Shown here: piece after piece, positions 34,615 to 47,548 of the stretch
Layout: every line of letters starts with the position of its first letter
Numbering within the stretch: the stretch's first letter is position 1
From: Lineus longissimus
Lineage: Eukaryota; Nemertea; Pilidiophora; Heteronemertea; Lineidae
DNA length: 64,000 nt
Reading direction: 5' to 3'
NCBI RefSeq assembly: GCF_910592395.1
Contig: NC_088323.1
Location: 1,798,001 to 1,862,000 of the forward strand
Notes under the pieces: generated by a model
Databases searched by the model: none
Told to the model about the DNA's origin: nothing
The model's input: the letters and a program-made list of their open reading frames with translations, nothing else
Translations under genes and position numbers: made by a program

Positions 34615-37472
34615 TCAGATCAAGTTGACCTTCTGGTTCCTGTAGTCTAAGATATGATCGTAGTTCCACTCATCGTACCAGCGGCAGCTTCCATTCTCAT
34701 ACTCATCACAGCTGACCATGGGTTGGCCAGGGTTGTGGGGAGGGAGATGGGGCTCGGGGGGCCTCTTGCCGAGCGAGTAGAAGTTCTCATAATAATACCT
34801 GGATATAGAATAAGAGATTAACAATGATGATAAAAGCCACAAGTGTGCCAAGATCTCTCCAGGCATCAAGATGTAGTATAGCTCAAGCACTGTAAGAACA
34901 CAAAAGATCTGAGACAAAATTTTCATATTTTTCAATCTATGACTCATCCTGTTACCATTAACATTATTAAATGACCAACTGCGGTACAAAGGAGGTCATA
35001 TTATGCTGTCTAATTCAGCCTTCGGTGTGTTCTTACCATCTCTGTAGGATATACTTGTGGCCCTTCACAACCTTGGCAGCATAGTGGACAGACTGTGGAT
35101 CACATTCGCCTTTCTCATTCATATTCGTCCAGATGAGAGCACGGCCTTTCCGTGGCTTCACCCAGATACCAAGCTCTAGAAGAAGAAATGAAAAGTTATT
35201 CATCCATCCTTGACTCCGTCTTTCATCCAGATGTGACAGAAAGAGGGTGGGGCATTCGGTTGTGACACTGTCTCCATGGATGTCACATTTCTTCAAACTC
35301 ACCGGGAAATTTTGTCTCTCCTCCCTCCTCAACATCCTGTAGGTAGACAAGGATTGTTGCAAATCTGTCTCTCTTATCAGCACCCTCTCTGCAGTCTGTA
35401 TGAGTCTTATAACCTGCAACATATGAAAACAATACATGTGTAGTTAAATGGAGGCAGCTGTTTTGACAAATCTACTTTCCAGCACAGCCTAGACACAGTA
35501 TTTGTCTGGTCCAAGTTGGGATCATTGGTGTACTTCTGGCTGCCATGATCCATTCTCTGTTGCTGTGCATAGATGTATAGTCCTATGACTCATGAAGACC
35601 CTCAATCTGTGAGCACAAACTTCCCTTCTAGCATGATGATAATCACACATTGCAATAGTAGTATCTCTACCTGAGCAACATCTTATAGACATTCCCACTC
35701 AGACAGACACCTCCATGTCAACATAGTAAAACTACTTACCGATCCCGACAGGATAGCTGGTAATCTGGAACTTTCCCCCATTTTCCGTTCTAAAACCTGT
35801 CGACCTCTCAACACGCTGATCAAACAGTGATGTGAAACGACTTTCTCCGGGATAGAATGCTGTGCTGAAACTCCAGTTTGCCTTGGACCATTCTTTAAAC
35901 TGAGTGGAGAATGTTGCATTCAGACATGTTGTTCCTGAAAACACAAATCATCTTGTTACCTGTCCAGTTTAGACCTTGAGATCTAAACATATAATATACA
36001 TGCTTGAAACACAGAACCAATGCTTCAAATTCAACTCAATGTCTTTGGTCTCGTCCACAATCACATCTCATCAAAAAACCGAAAAGCATCTTATCAAACG
36101 TCAGGGTCAAGATGTGTTAACTCTTCATAATGCACGAACAGAAACAGATAAGTGATGTGATGCAGTACCTTTTGTGAAAACTTTGGGACTAACTTTCACC
36201 TTCGTCTTCTTCATCTCCTTCAGATGGCTTCGTAGCGTCTTGATTGAGTCGAAACAGACAAGTGGGTCTTGTTTGTTGGTGTTTGTGACGTGACTGTCAT
36301 GTGCTTTCATCAGGCCGTCACACTCTGCTTTGGAGAAGAACTCTTCAAAGAGATAGGCCCTGAAACAAACATTAAAAAATGTAAGTCATTTGCCGAGTGA
36401 CATGCTCAGTTTTAAGCAGTACATGACAGGGGTAGAGCCCCATGGATGGAGTGATTACAGGATAAACCTTAGGGCATGAAGTACTGGTCTTCCAGTCAAC
36501 ATGATTGGTCGTGGAAGACATAGTTTTAATCAACTCCAAATCCTCTTACCGAACAGTGCTATTATTTTCCTTGGTATGATGCAATTCAATCGGAGGAATC
36601 CTCCGACCGTCTTGAAAAATCTTCTTTGGAGTGAACTGATTGAGAATTGAGGACTTGAACTCCCTCACAGCTTTTTCTATATCAAAACTTTTTTCTTCAG
36701 ATTTCACTTGGGTTTTGGCTTTATCATTATCAGTATCTTTATTCACTGAACTCTTAGTTTTTGACTTTGGATTCTTTGAATTCTCCTGTCCCTCGAATTT
36801 CAGTTCAGTACTGTCCTTTACTGGGTTATCATCTTTCATTGGTTTCTCCTCTTTCGTGACTGTTTCTTTTTTCTTTACTTCTGACTGCTCTCTTTTCGCT
36901 GGAGGCGAATCTGTCATCTCAGGAGGAGTTACTTCTTCTCGAATTTGTTCAGACATCTCTTCTGTCTTTGGTGTTTTAACTGGCATGTCTTCAGGTTTTA
37001 CCTCAAGGTTCACGACGTCTTGACTTGGTTCCTTCAAACTGTTGCCAGGTTGGGGTTTATCCACATCCTTCGTCACTTTTTCTTCTTGCAGTTGCGACTT
37101 GGAGTTTGTGGCATCTGAGTCGACGTCTTTGGACTGGACTGAGTCAAATTGGACTTCAACAGGCATTCCCTGTGGCACTGAAGACAGTGACACATCAATT
37201 TCTGGGCCATTCTTGGAAAACATGGGAATGAGATAAGCTTGCAACAGCATTCCAATCATGATCCCCAAGACTAGACTTGCCAACACGACTGAAACCCTTG
37301 AAGAAATACCACTTTCCACAGATTCGGGGACAACTTGTATTTGCTGAATGTTTTTTGGCTTCGAAATCTCAGTTTTTCTTTCAAACTTGTTATTGTTGGG
37401 AACATTCCTTCTGTCATTATTTAAGTTCTTATGGTTATTGGTCTTTCCAGACCTTTGAGAACTTGTTCCCAT
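34615..37472 (-). CDS. Membrane-anchored prolyl-4-hydroxylase-like 2OG-Fe(II) dioxygenase
   Basis: Six exons: 36550-37472, 36169-36359, 35740-35934, 35303-35413, 35037-35175 and 34615-34798; 1743 nt, 580 residues. There is no cleavable signal peptide. A single hydrophobic span near residues 60-83 (SVVLASLVLGIMIGMLLQAY) suggests a type II anchor with the enzyme in the ER/Golgi lumen. Residues 90-290 are Lys/Glu/Ser-rich and probably disordered. The P4Hc fold follows: iron ligands H441 and D443 (GYKTHTDC), GGETKF, distal H504 (QSVHYAAK) and 2-oxoglutarate Lys514 (KGHKYILQRW). All catalytic residues are present. The substrate is unknown. It has none of the EF-hands of P4HTM and no peptide-binding domain of collagen P4H alpha. 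The C-terminus is Pro- and Trp-rich. Confidence 0.85.
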
Positions 37473-38299
37473 TCTTAAATCGGCATTTGGAACAACTTTT
37501 TGGCAAGAAATAGAAATTTCATGGAACCTTGCACAGATTCGTATGGACGACCCAATTTTGATGTATCACATGACCAAACTTGCCCAAACTCTCCGCATTC
37601 TCCAAGCGTCGACAATGGTGACTAATGCTTATAAGTCTCACTCGACCTACTGACTTTGTAAGAATTTCAACGGGTGTATGTAAAATTCGACATTACGGAC
37701 GAAAGACCGGACCGGGAGAGTGAACTCTCCGCAGAAATCTCATTTAATCCGATACAAGTCAAACCAAAATTTTTTCAATGGCAAATGATTATCAAAACTT
37801 GTGTCATATAATTTTTTAAGATTACACATTTTTATTAAATTTGGGTTTTTGAGCCAATCAATAAACTTAAAATTAGAGTCTGCAGGACAGCTGGTGGCGG
37901 TAAAATTACAAAGATGGCTTCCGTGGCCTGGCAAAAGAATCTTACTTTTCAAAAGTAGTTTTATACCCTTGTCATTGGCCGGATTTTAACCGAAATATAT
38001 TCTAAAGAAGGAAATTGATCAACTTAATCAACACGCAAAATATGGATATACTGCGATGATTGCAAGTTTGGTAAGTTCACCTTTGAAAGTACCCCAAAAA
38101 GTTGTGTTTACATGTTTTGTACACATGCTGCTGTACATTTTGCACCAGTGTACATTTTGTATATAACTTATAACACACTTAATTGTCTTACTTATGCTTT
38201 TCTTGTGTTTCAGTAAAGTCCGACTGAGTTTTATGAAAAATGGACCATGTCAAAGAGAAAGTCCTTGGAAATCGGAAATAGAACTGGTCAACTGCTGAC
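37473..38299. promoter_or_regulatory. Divergent promoter and DBF4 5' UTR exons
   Basis: The dioxygenase gene (-) starts at 37472 and the DBF4 coding start (+) is at 38300. A good donor (TTTG|GTAAGTTC, after 38070) and an acceptor (TGTGTTTCAG, ending at 38216) suggest a non-coding first DBF4 exon and a 5' UTR intron. This leaves some 500 bp for two head-to-head promoters. The spliced 5' UTR contains three upstream ATGs (38233, 38240 and 38247). Confidence 0.5.
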
Positions 38300-41200
38300 A
38301 TGATGGGGGGTGCTGAAGAAAGAAAGACAAGGAATGAAAGTGAGTAGGCCACTGACTCGGTGACTGTAGCTAGGGTGTTTTTGACAAGTGAGGACGAGGT
38401 TTAGATCTTGACAAAACTTAGTTGAGATTGTCAATTTCCTCTCAAAATTCACATACCCACTAACTCATGTTGCAAAAATTCTAATCTACATCATTGAATT
38501 GTCAGTTGTTTCGAAAACCTTACCAACCGAATATCTTTTCTCAGAAAAGAATGCGAGTCCACCCAAAGGAAGAAAGAAGCTCGACTTCAGGACACCCTCG
38601 CCAGCTAACAGCAAACCACTGAAGGGAAAGAATATTTACCTTGATTTGAAGAACTACAGAAAGCACAGATCTGTGGAAAATGACCTGAATTTTTTAGGCG
38701 CGGTAAGTCTTAACTCTTGGTCCAATGAATTGTACATGTAGTAACTTCAGCGTCCAAATACATGTAATTGGCTGTGATGTCAGCTGTTGAGCACTACAGT
38801 GTACACTAAGACTTTGTTTGCCAAAATGTATTGTGAGCTATTCCTAATTACAACAAGAAGTCATCATCCCCCTGAAAAGAATTAAAATGTCAATGTGTTT
38901 CTTGCATTTCAGAATGTTGTGACGTTCTTCTCCAAAGACATCAAGTTTGTGATCACCAACCAAGGCCAGGCCAAGGACTACAAGGATGAGGCTGAGGGCA
39001 GCAGTGGTGTGCCGAGTCCAGCCGTGTCCACGCCGAGTCCATTTAATCTTGGTCGCGGTCGAAGCGTCAACTCACCACAGAATGAATCGCCAGGGGCTGC
39101 AGAGGGACAGAAAGTCGCAGTAAGTTAGTTATATCATGGAAAAACAGTTCTGCAACCTCTCAAATGGATGTGTCCAATTGCAGGAATAAGTCAGACAGCC
39201 AATTCTCCTGAATCGTTCTAAATAAAGTGCAAATGTCCTTGCTTGAAAATTTTGGACTAAATTGTACTTATGTACCAATCAGTCTTATAATTTTCTTGCA
39301 GCTGACAATCCGTGGGAAAACCATTGCAAGCAAGGCAAAGACTTTCTCTGCACGAGGCAGCAATGATGTGTTGCAGAATGCAAAGACTTTTGGAGCAAAA
39401 ATCTTACATGTTGATTGTGAGTATCATGCACAGTTCAAAATCAGGGCTGGAACCCATTTTTATTCTCCTTGGTAGTGGGAAGTATGTCAGGGTTAGTTGT
39501 CTTGCTCAAGGACACAGGGAAACAGCAGTGATCCTTCCGAGAACTGAACCCACAACTTCCTGATTACAATCCCAGCACTCTAACCACTACGCTCCTGATC
39601 TCCTTCAAAACCAGCAAACCACTTATCAACAGATTGCATGTAGCTATCCATTCTGTCTGACAATGGATGATGGTGTCAGGAGAAGTTTGAAGTTACCTCT
39701 CTGTGGCCATGGTCTCTATCACAATGATGAATGATCTTAATGGTTGGGAATCTTTTAAGCTCAGTGATTTTGTTTGTACCAGCTAATCGTTAATATCAAC
39801 ATGATTTTTCTACAGCTGTGCTTCTTTGGATTGTGAAAGAAAAGGAGAAACTACCCCAGGAACAGAAGGCTGCAGGGAAGCCATCAGCGGCGAAGGGAAA
39901 GTTACCAGAAAGACTCCTTAAATGTAAGAATTGAAAAACTGAAGAAGGCTGTTTCAGTTGGAGACATGAGGAATGCAATAATATCATTTGAGATTGATCG
40001 CGATTTGTTGTGTTGTCTGACATTGTTATTCTCAAAAAGTACAATGAAGTTTTGCCCACCAAGGGTATGAGAAAGTCAAATGGTAACAGATGTTCTTGTA
40101 GCCCTGTCTTTGAAATTTGATATTTTCTGTAGTGGGTTCATTTGATTGAGAACTGAAGTGTGTAAACTGACTGGTCATTCTCTTCATTACAGCCAAGAAG
40201 TTAAAGAACCCGTTCATCAAATTTGAATCAACAAACAAACACTACCGACCCATCTACAAACAGCTCGACTCGTGGCCGAAGTTAGATGCCAGCACACCAA
40301 GTGGGACGTGTCCGTTTGATGGGACAGCGTTCCGAGGCGGTGCTCGGGCTGAGAGGGCGGAGAGGGAAGAGGGAGAGGAACGGGACTGCTCTGAAGACAG
40401 GTCATCTGGCCAGGACAAAACAAAAAGGTAAGGAAAGATAACAAAATAATGTTTGGTGAGCTGGGGCTAATATGTCTTCACAGATGGTATGGACTGAATC
40501 TGAGACGAAGCTGTTTCTGGGCTAGAATTTGAGGCTGAGGGGCTTGACTAGATGTATCTCACATTTGTTAGGGGCACTGAGGCAAACGAGGAGGGCAGTG
40601 AAACCAACTCAGACATATTCCAGCCATTACTTCCGCACTTCATCTAATTTTACTGTGGCCTCTATTGCTTATTTAGGGATTCATCTAAACCGCGTGGACG
40701 GACAGACTCCGCTGATTACATGGACAGCGGTCACATCATAACCGCTGGTGAGATGAGACGAAAAAAGGATGCCAACCGCAAGGCGGAACAGAAACGTGGA
40801 TTCTGTGAACTCTGTGGCGTCAAATATGATGACATAGACAAAGTAAGGGCATCTCTGAATATGTTTTAGCCTGTCGGCTGTTTATTGATTGTTGTGAGTT
40901 TCTGATTTGCCAAGTCTTTTTCCTCTGGTGAAGAATTATCTGAGATAACTGCTGTACATTTATACCAGATATGAAGATCAATCCAATATTTGAATTCTTA
41001 TTTCCAATTTCAGCATGTGCGTGTCCAGGAACACCAAAAGTTTGCCAGGAACGACAAGAATTATGAGAATCTTGATGAGCTGATCACTGGTAATGGGCCG
41101 ACGTTGGAGGTGTTCATTAAAGACTTGGTCACAAACAATGCAGAGAAGAGGGAGAAGCAAAATCAAATGAGGTGAGTAACGTTTGTTGTTCGATGTACAT

Positions 41201-44200
41201 CAACCATATTGTCTGCTTTCTCCATTGCCATTGGTGGAAGGATTTTGTAGCGGGCTAATACAACAATGGTCTTCTGAAAGCAACTTTGGACCCACTAGTA
41301 GCAACATTTTCTATCAGCCTGGCATCTCTGAGTTCTTAGCAATTACACAGACCATTTGATAAAAAGTTGTAACGGTTTGTACTTTCAGGTCAAAACCAGC
41401 TATAGACAAGACAAGTTTGCCAATGGGGAAGCCTTCCTCTAAACTGTCCAAGTCTCCAAGAGGCCAGAGTGGATCGAAATCCTGCAAGTCTCCGTCCATT
41501 AGGAAGAAGGGTGCGAGAGAAAGTCCAAGGTTGCTGAGCCGGAAACGAAACTCACCTTGTGAATCAGCAGTTGTCGGTGCAGAGGTGAATGTATCGATGG
41601 ACCCTGAGGAAAGGAATAATTCGGTACAAGTTCAGGGGTCGCCTTCGTTGCTCGTATCTGAGGCGAGGAAGTCCTCATATGTTGTCGAAGACTTCGCGAG
41701 TGCGATGTCTTCCATTTTGAAGGAATCGGAATCCTTCAATTCGACCGAAACGGATGAGGCAGTGCAGGTGTCTCGGGGAGGTGGCGCCACTGCTGGTGAT
41801 TGTGAAGTTGAAGTGAACAATAATATAGTTGAGACAGCAGAGAGAAATAAATCGAGGAGAGATAGCTGGAAGCGTTCGAGAAGTGCACAAAAACAATTTG
41901 ATGTTAAAACAGATGTGTCACAGAATGACACAAATAGTTCAAAAGTTGAGATTTCTGAACCTGAAGATCCTCCAGCTGTCATTCGCCGCATCAAAGCTGA
42001 AAAGACTGATAGTAGTGAAGACACCGACACTGAAAAGCAAGCATCGGGAGTTGATTCCAATATCTTGAAATCTCCCAAGTCACCTTTACAGACATTAAGC
42101 TGTAATACGCATGCAAGGGCACAGAGTGGAGAGATTTTGTCACTCAGGCGCTCCTTGCGTGGCAATGGGTCGCCTCCAGCTGTTGAGGGTATGAGTTGCA
42201 GGATGAGGAAATTCAGTGGTGTTCATTCTTCATTAGAGAGCGATAGTATGACTCTGGAGAGTACTGAGTCTACTGAAGCTACAGCAGAGACTTGTGAACA
42301 TGTCACAGTAGAACTAAGTCCTGGGAAAGATGGTACAGAAAGTCTGATGGAAAATAATAGTACTACTGAGACAAGATCCAAGCCGAAATTGATATCCTCT
42401 GAAAAATGTCTTCCTGCACAAACTGTTGAGGATAATCTTGAGGAAAAAGAGAATTTGAGAATCAGTCCTAAATCTCCTTCAGCAAATCTAGGAGTTGTTG
42501 ATGATGATGGACACACTTTGATTGGAATCATTTCACCTCACAGGCGATCAACACGGATCGCACCAGTTGGTGGATCACCGGCTAGAATGATTTTGGACAC
42601 GCCACCGCAGAAAAATATCGCCGCACTTGTGGGGGATTGTGATGGAATGATGGAGATTTCTAGTCCGCAGAAAAAACATGGACCACATTTTAAACTTAGT
42701 ATGCGTGATGAAAATTCTCCAGTGCTAAATTCAAATGTTGATTCAAGTCCTGCAAGTTCTCTGATTTGCTCTGGCACTCGCTCAGGACAAGTTTTGATTT
42801 CACCAGGGAGAGCTCTGCGTTCAAGTGGGCAGGTTCTGCCTTCTCCCATGCGAGGGCCGAGTTCGCCTACTTCCAGTAGTTATTCCCCTGGTGCTGTGCG
42901 AGACTCCACTCTTCTTCTCACCCCGAGGCACCTGAACACGCCACCTAGTGTAAAGAGATCACAGCAAAATTCCGATGATTCCGCAAGTTTAAATGTCTTG
43001 CTTAGTTCGCCACTTCATAAAAAAGGCGTCTTGCCACCCGTTGTCGGTCCATCGGGTGGTTATCCCATTCATGAGAACCCTCCAGCAATGCTGGGACATA
43101 AAGTGTTCATCCGAGGGGAAAGAATCAGCAGCCCTGGTCGTGTTATCTTGGACAGACATCGCGCAGACCATCGGATGATATCTGAAGACCTAATGATGGG
43201 TTATGAAGCAGTAGCAGAGAAGGTGAAAAGTCGTGACATAGGCTTGGCTCGGCCTCATCTTCCAAAACGTTTGAGTCGTGGTAAACTTGAATTCAAGAGC
43301 AACACAAGTGCGCATGTTGACAATATTGACTCAGGTGGAGCGTGTGATACCGACACTGGTTTAGCTAAAGTGAATATTACAGATAATGATGAAGGTTTGG
43401 GGCACAATACCAACACTGATTTGGATAATGCTGTCAATACTGACACTGATATTTGTAGTATGGATACAAACAATGACATTGTAGTTAAACCAGATTCTGC
43501 CTGTTCCACTCTGCGTATTGGGGATATGATAAAGTTGTCAGCCGAGTTGAAGGCCTGGGATCATGTAGAAACTGAAGAGGGTGTGAAAGTTGAGACAGAT
43601 GTTGCAGTAAAGCATGGCAGGGAAAAGAAGACTAGAAAATCAGATCTTGGCAAGGAAACAGACACGGCTCAAACTGATGCTGATGCTGGTATAAAAACAG
43701 TCGGAAGGAGAAAATCATTTGTCACTGACAATCAGGAAGACAGTCAGAGGGTTCCTCAACCTCGAAGGACGAGATCAACCTCTGTTGAAAGTACAGCTAC
43801 AAGTTCTGAATCGAGTAGCACTGTGCCAGAACCAGATTTAGAGAGAGGGCAAGAATCCCCTGTTGTGGAACAAAGTCGAAAGAGGAGAAAGTCACCGTCG
43901 CTTTCAGCTGCTGGAGATTTGGTCCAGGAATCTACCTCTAAAAGAAACACTAGGTCTCATAATACTGAAGACAAACTCGTATCAGATTTGCCTGTGAGTA
44001 GTTCAAGGCATAGAATTACAAGGTCTAGTTCTGAGGAAATCACTGCTGAGGATTCAGGGAGAAGCAAAATTGGGCAGTCGTCTGTCCCTAGAAAACACCA
44101 TCTGGAGGAAGGTATTGAGTCGGTCGCTGTTGCCCTGAGATCCGTATTAAAGAAATGTGCCGGTTCTGCTAGTAAAGGAAGTAACAGAGATCATGAAAAC

Positions 44201-47200
44201 ATAATGCCAGATTCAGCAAACCTTGCTTTGGGTGCTACTGCTGATGAACAATTTGGCATTTCAGAAAGACATGCTGAGACACTCGGGTTGAAACCTGAGG
44301 AAAACTTGCCGCAAAATGATAACCATCTGTCATCCTTTGCAGAAGAATTTGATTTGGTGCCTTTAAGAATAACGCGCAAGTTCTTCAAGGATGTGTCCAG
44401 TGGTGCGTTTGAGAAAGGCAGCAGATCCAACTCGCCGGTTAGTTCGCAGTCTGCTGTGATGCCTCAGTCCATTCAGGGCAAGTCTAGACCACGTATCAAG
44501 TCAAGTTCTAGCAATGCGTCTGCTGACCTCAGGGGTGCGGGTATGGAAGGTTCAGAGTCGTGCATTGTGGGTGTTTCTGAACAGACACCAACTGCCATAG
44601 AACCGGTCACTCGGGACGTTGTTAAATCAGCCGTTGTGGAGATAAGGTCCAAAAAGAAGCGCCGAAAGTTAAATAGAAAGGCTCCTGAGGAAAGGTTACG
44701 TGATCGCCGGTCCTCCAGGTCGACCAGGCAACCATCATGTTCTCAGACAAACTCTGTTAGCCACATACGTTCAGGGCTACTCTCCCCGGAACCGAAATTG
44801 AATGTTGCAAAGATACAGGCTTTACGAAATGGTAACGTGGCTAAGTGTGAAATTGAAGATGAGATCGGTGACCAGGATTTCCCTTCTGAGTCTGAAATAG
44901 GTTTGGTCGGCGGGTTAGAGCTGGGGTCAGAGTCTGAGGCGTCATCTACTTGGGATCAAAACTGCGATATTTTTGTCACAAGGCTATGTGAAACTCCGTA
45001 TGGGAAGTTGTGTGGCAACTCTAGTGCTGCAGAAACAAGTCAAGATGAAGGAGATACTACCCATCAAGATGCTGCTAGAGATATGGCGGTCATTTCACAT
45101 CGCAGGTCCCTGAGAATAACACCAAGGAAAGTGGCTGATTCAAAGGAAAAGGATAGTCCACGGTCGAGAGTTTGTAAACCAAATAAACTTATAAAATCTG
45201 CTGTTGCTCATAGCATCAAATTGCTCAGTTCACCGAAATCTTCAAAGACGAAGATATCAGTTGAAGCTATCGACCCTGTTGTGGCAACGGACGCTGTTGG
45301 AGAATCCCCCAGGTCATTACGTAAACTGTTGAGAAATACTCATAATTGTGATGAGGTCTTGGCGTCTGCTTTGAGCAGTAGCCATGAGTCTGAATATCCA
45401 GCTTCAGAGGATGGGATGAGAAGCGGGAGAAAAAGGAAGTGGAAAGAATCCAACAAGATGCGGGCAGATAAAAGGAAGAAGAGGATTCCTCTTGATAGGA
45501 GTAGATATCGACCGAGGACTGAACCTGATGAATTTGTTTCCGAGTCTGAGAGTGTAAAAAGTGTGCAAGATGATATGCATTCTCAATATCTTTCAAGTGC
45601 TGATCTTGAAACAGAGTCTGATATTAGTGACAAAAGGCCTAAAGGCAGGCGAAAGTCAAGGAATCGCATAGAGCATAGAATTATACAGGTTGACAGAACT
45701 GGATCTGAAGTTGATGGCGCGGCCAGGAAGAGCAGGCAGCGGACAAGGAGTAGAGTTTGTGAAGACGAAGCAAGTGAGATTCCACTTCAAACTGATGAAA
45801 ACGATGTGAACTCTCCGAGAGGTTTGAGAGTGAACAGGGCCCTAATGAGTCTGAAAAGTGCAGTGGACTCGGCTGCCCTGTTGAAATCCGACAGTCTTGC
45901 TGAATCTGAAGCCACAGATTCGGGTAATGGGGTATCACAGAGCTCCGCAGAGACTTGTCCTGTTACCCCAAGAAACAAGCGATACACGATAGCTGAACTT
46001 GTCACAACCACTCCGAGGAGTTGCCGCAAGGATGCAGTTGATATGGCCAAGCAGCTTTTGGAGGCAGCCACCCCCAGGAAGAGGAGTGTGAGCAAGGTCA
46101 TCTTGGAGTCAATCAGAATGTCGAGTCCTAGTGCAGACTTGGAGCCTCGGCTTGAAAATGAGATGTCTGCAGTTCCAGAAAAAGATGACGAGTGTATTAT
46201 AGAGTTGTCTTCTCCCAGGCGAAGCGCTTCCCCTAGAAAGTATGGTCAGCAGGCAGCAATCATTACCTCAAAGCAAGCTGCAAGTGGTGTAAATGGTGTT
46301 GCTGGAGAGTCTGATAGGCACTTGTCTCAACTTGCAGGGGAAATCAGTCCCCCTGTTGGCAGTAAATTACGTCTTAAGCGGAAGCGCCCTCTTAGTTCTG
46401 CCGGCTTGAAGAATATACCGTCTGGACAATCGAACATGGAGATCAGTTCATTTGCAGTGCAGCAAGGTGCAAGTACTCCAGTGCAGGGAAGGATGTTCAG
46501 TTTACCGGGTGTCGGTATGACCCCTGGAATAGGCCAGGATGTAGTGGACAAACAAAAGTTATTGTCTGCTCAGAAAAAGATGAAAGTAACTGACTCTGAG
46601 AAAGATCTTGAAGACTCGGTGCTTGTTGTACACATGAACTCGCCCAAAGTAAACAATTCAAAAGTAGAGGAGAAAGCTACAGAGGAAATTGACTGCAGCA
46701 GCAGAAAATCTGATCCTCTGACTTCACCTGTTCTGAAATCTCCTGAGATTGGTGCACCTCATTTAAAAGGAAAAGACAAAAAGTCAAAGGGTAGTTCCAT
46801 TCGCAAACAGACGGAGATCTTTCTGCCACTCGGTACTCTGAAACATATCTCCGCTAAAGCACCACCTGGTGAAAAACTGAAAAGTCCCAAGAAGAAACTA
46901 TTGAAGAAGTTATCGGATCGTCCAAAATCATATCGTTTGGGAATGGATAGGATGTTCACAACAAAAACATTGGGGCCAAGTAAAGGAAAAGCAGCTTGTG
47001 GTTGTTCGAACAATCATGGGGCAAGAAATTGTAAAAACCAGGTGAAGAACTCTTCTTCATGTGTCAACCAGGGGAAAATAATCAAAAACAAAAATAAGGT
47101 TACATGGGACTTTGGTCGGAACCCCAAGGTTCGGAATTCCCCACAACGGGCTGCTGCACAGGCTGCAAACCAAGCCATATCATCACCTCAGAAAACAATC

Positions 47201-47548
47201 TATGGCTCCATCAAAAGGAAACAGCCAACCAGCCCCAGTCCAAGAAGTTCCGCTCATTCTGCTGCAAGGAAAAAATTGGAGTTGGCGAAAAGCTGCAAAT
47301 CGCATTCTCCCAGTATGACCAATCGACTCTCTCGAGGAACTGTTGCATCATCTGCTAAAGTCCGCCAAAAGTTGAACCTGTCGCCTCCCAGGAGGAAAGG
47401 GTTGGGTGGTACATTGAACAGGGACATTGATGCTCATGATGGTGTGCGGAGTGCTCGTAAGGTGTCGCTACGGGAGAGGAATACACAGATTAGGTATGAC
47501 TATTCGGATGAGGATTGCGAGGATCAAGACCCTTATTCCTTAATTTAG
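38300..47548 (+). CDS. DBF4: DBF4 (regulatory subunit of Cdc7 kinase) with giant C-terminal tail
   Basis: Nine coding exons: 38300-38339, 38545-38702, 38913-39119, 39302-39416, 39816-39923, 40193-40427, 40677-40842, 41014-41171 and 41389-47548; 7347 nt, 2448 residues. Motif N/BRCT-like: KPLKGKNIYLDL (37-48), VVTFFSKDIKFVITN and GKTIASKAKTFSARGSNDVL. Motif M: NPFIKFESTNKHYRPIYKQL (about 215-235). Motif C zinc finger: C331-C334-H344-H350 in FCELCGVKYDDIDKHVRVQEH-like sequence. Dbf4 activates Cdc7 to phosphorylate MCM at replication origins. Human DBF4 has 674 residues; here residues 396-2448 come from one 6160-nt exon, Ser/Lys/Arg-rich, with many S-P and SSPRR/TPRK-like sites and no recognised domain. 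This suggests a disordered, CDK-regulated, chromatin-binding tail. The start ATG follows three uORFs, so the exact N-terminus is uncertain. Confidence 0.93.
39440..39598 (-). mobile_element. tRNA-derived SINE in DBF4 intron 4
   Basis: Read on the minus strand from about 39597 there is a tRNA-like head, with A box GTAGTGGTTAGAGTGCTGG and a B-box-like GTGGGTTCAGTTCTCGG. It is followed by GTCCTTGAGCAAGACAACTA, a motif shared by many tRNA-derived SINEs of aquatic animals. The far end is not defined. Confidence 0.7.

Noticed and set aside
41632-42165. 177-codon minus-strand ORF opposite the DBF4 tail
   Set aside because: Antisense shadow of a very long biased exon; several similar ones occur along 41389-47548.
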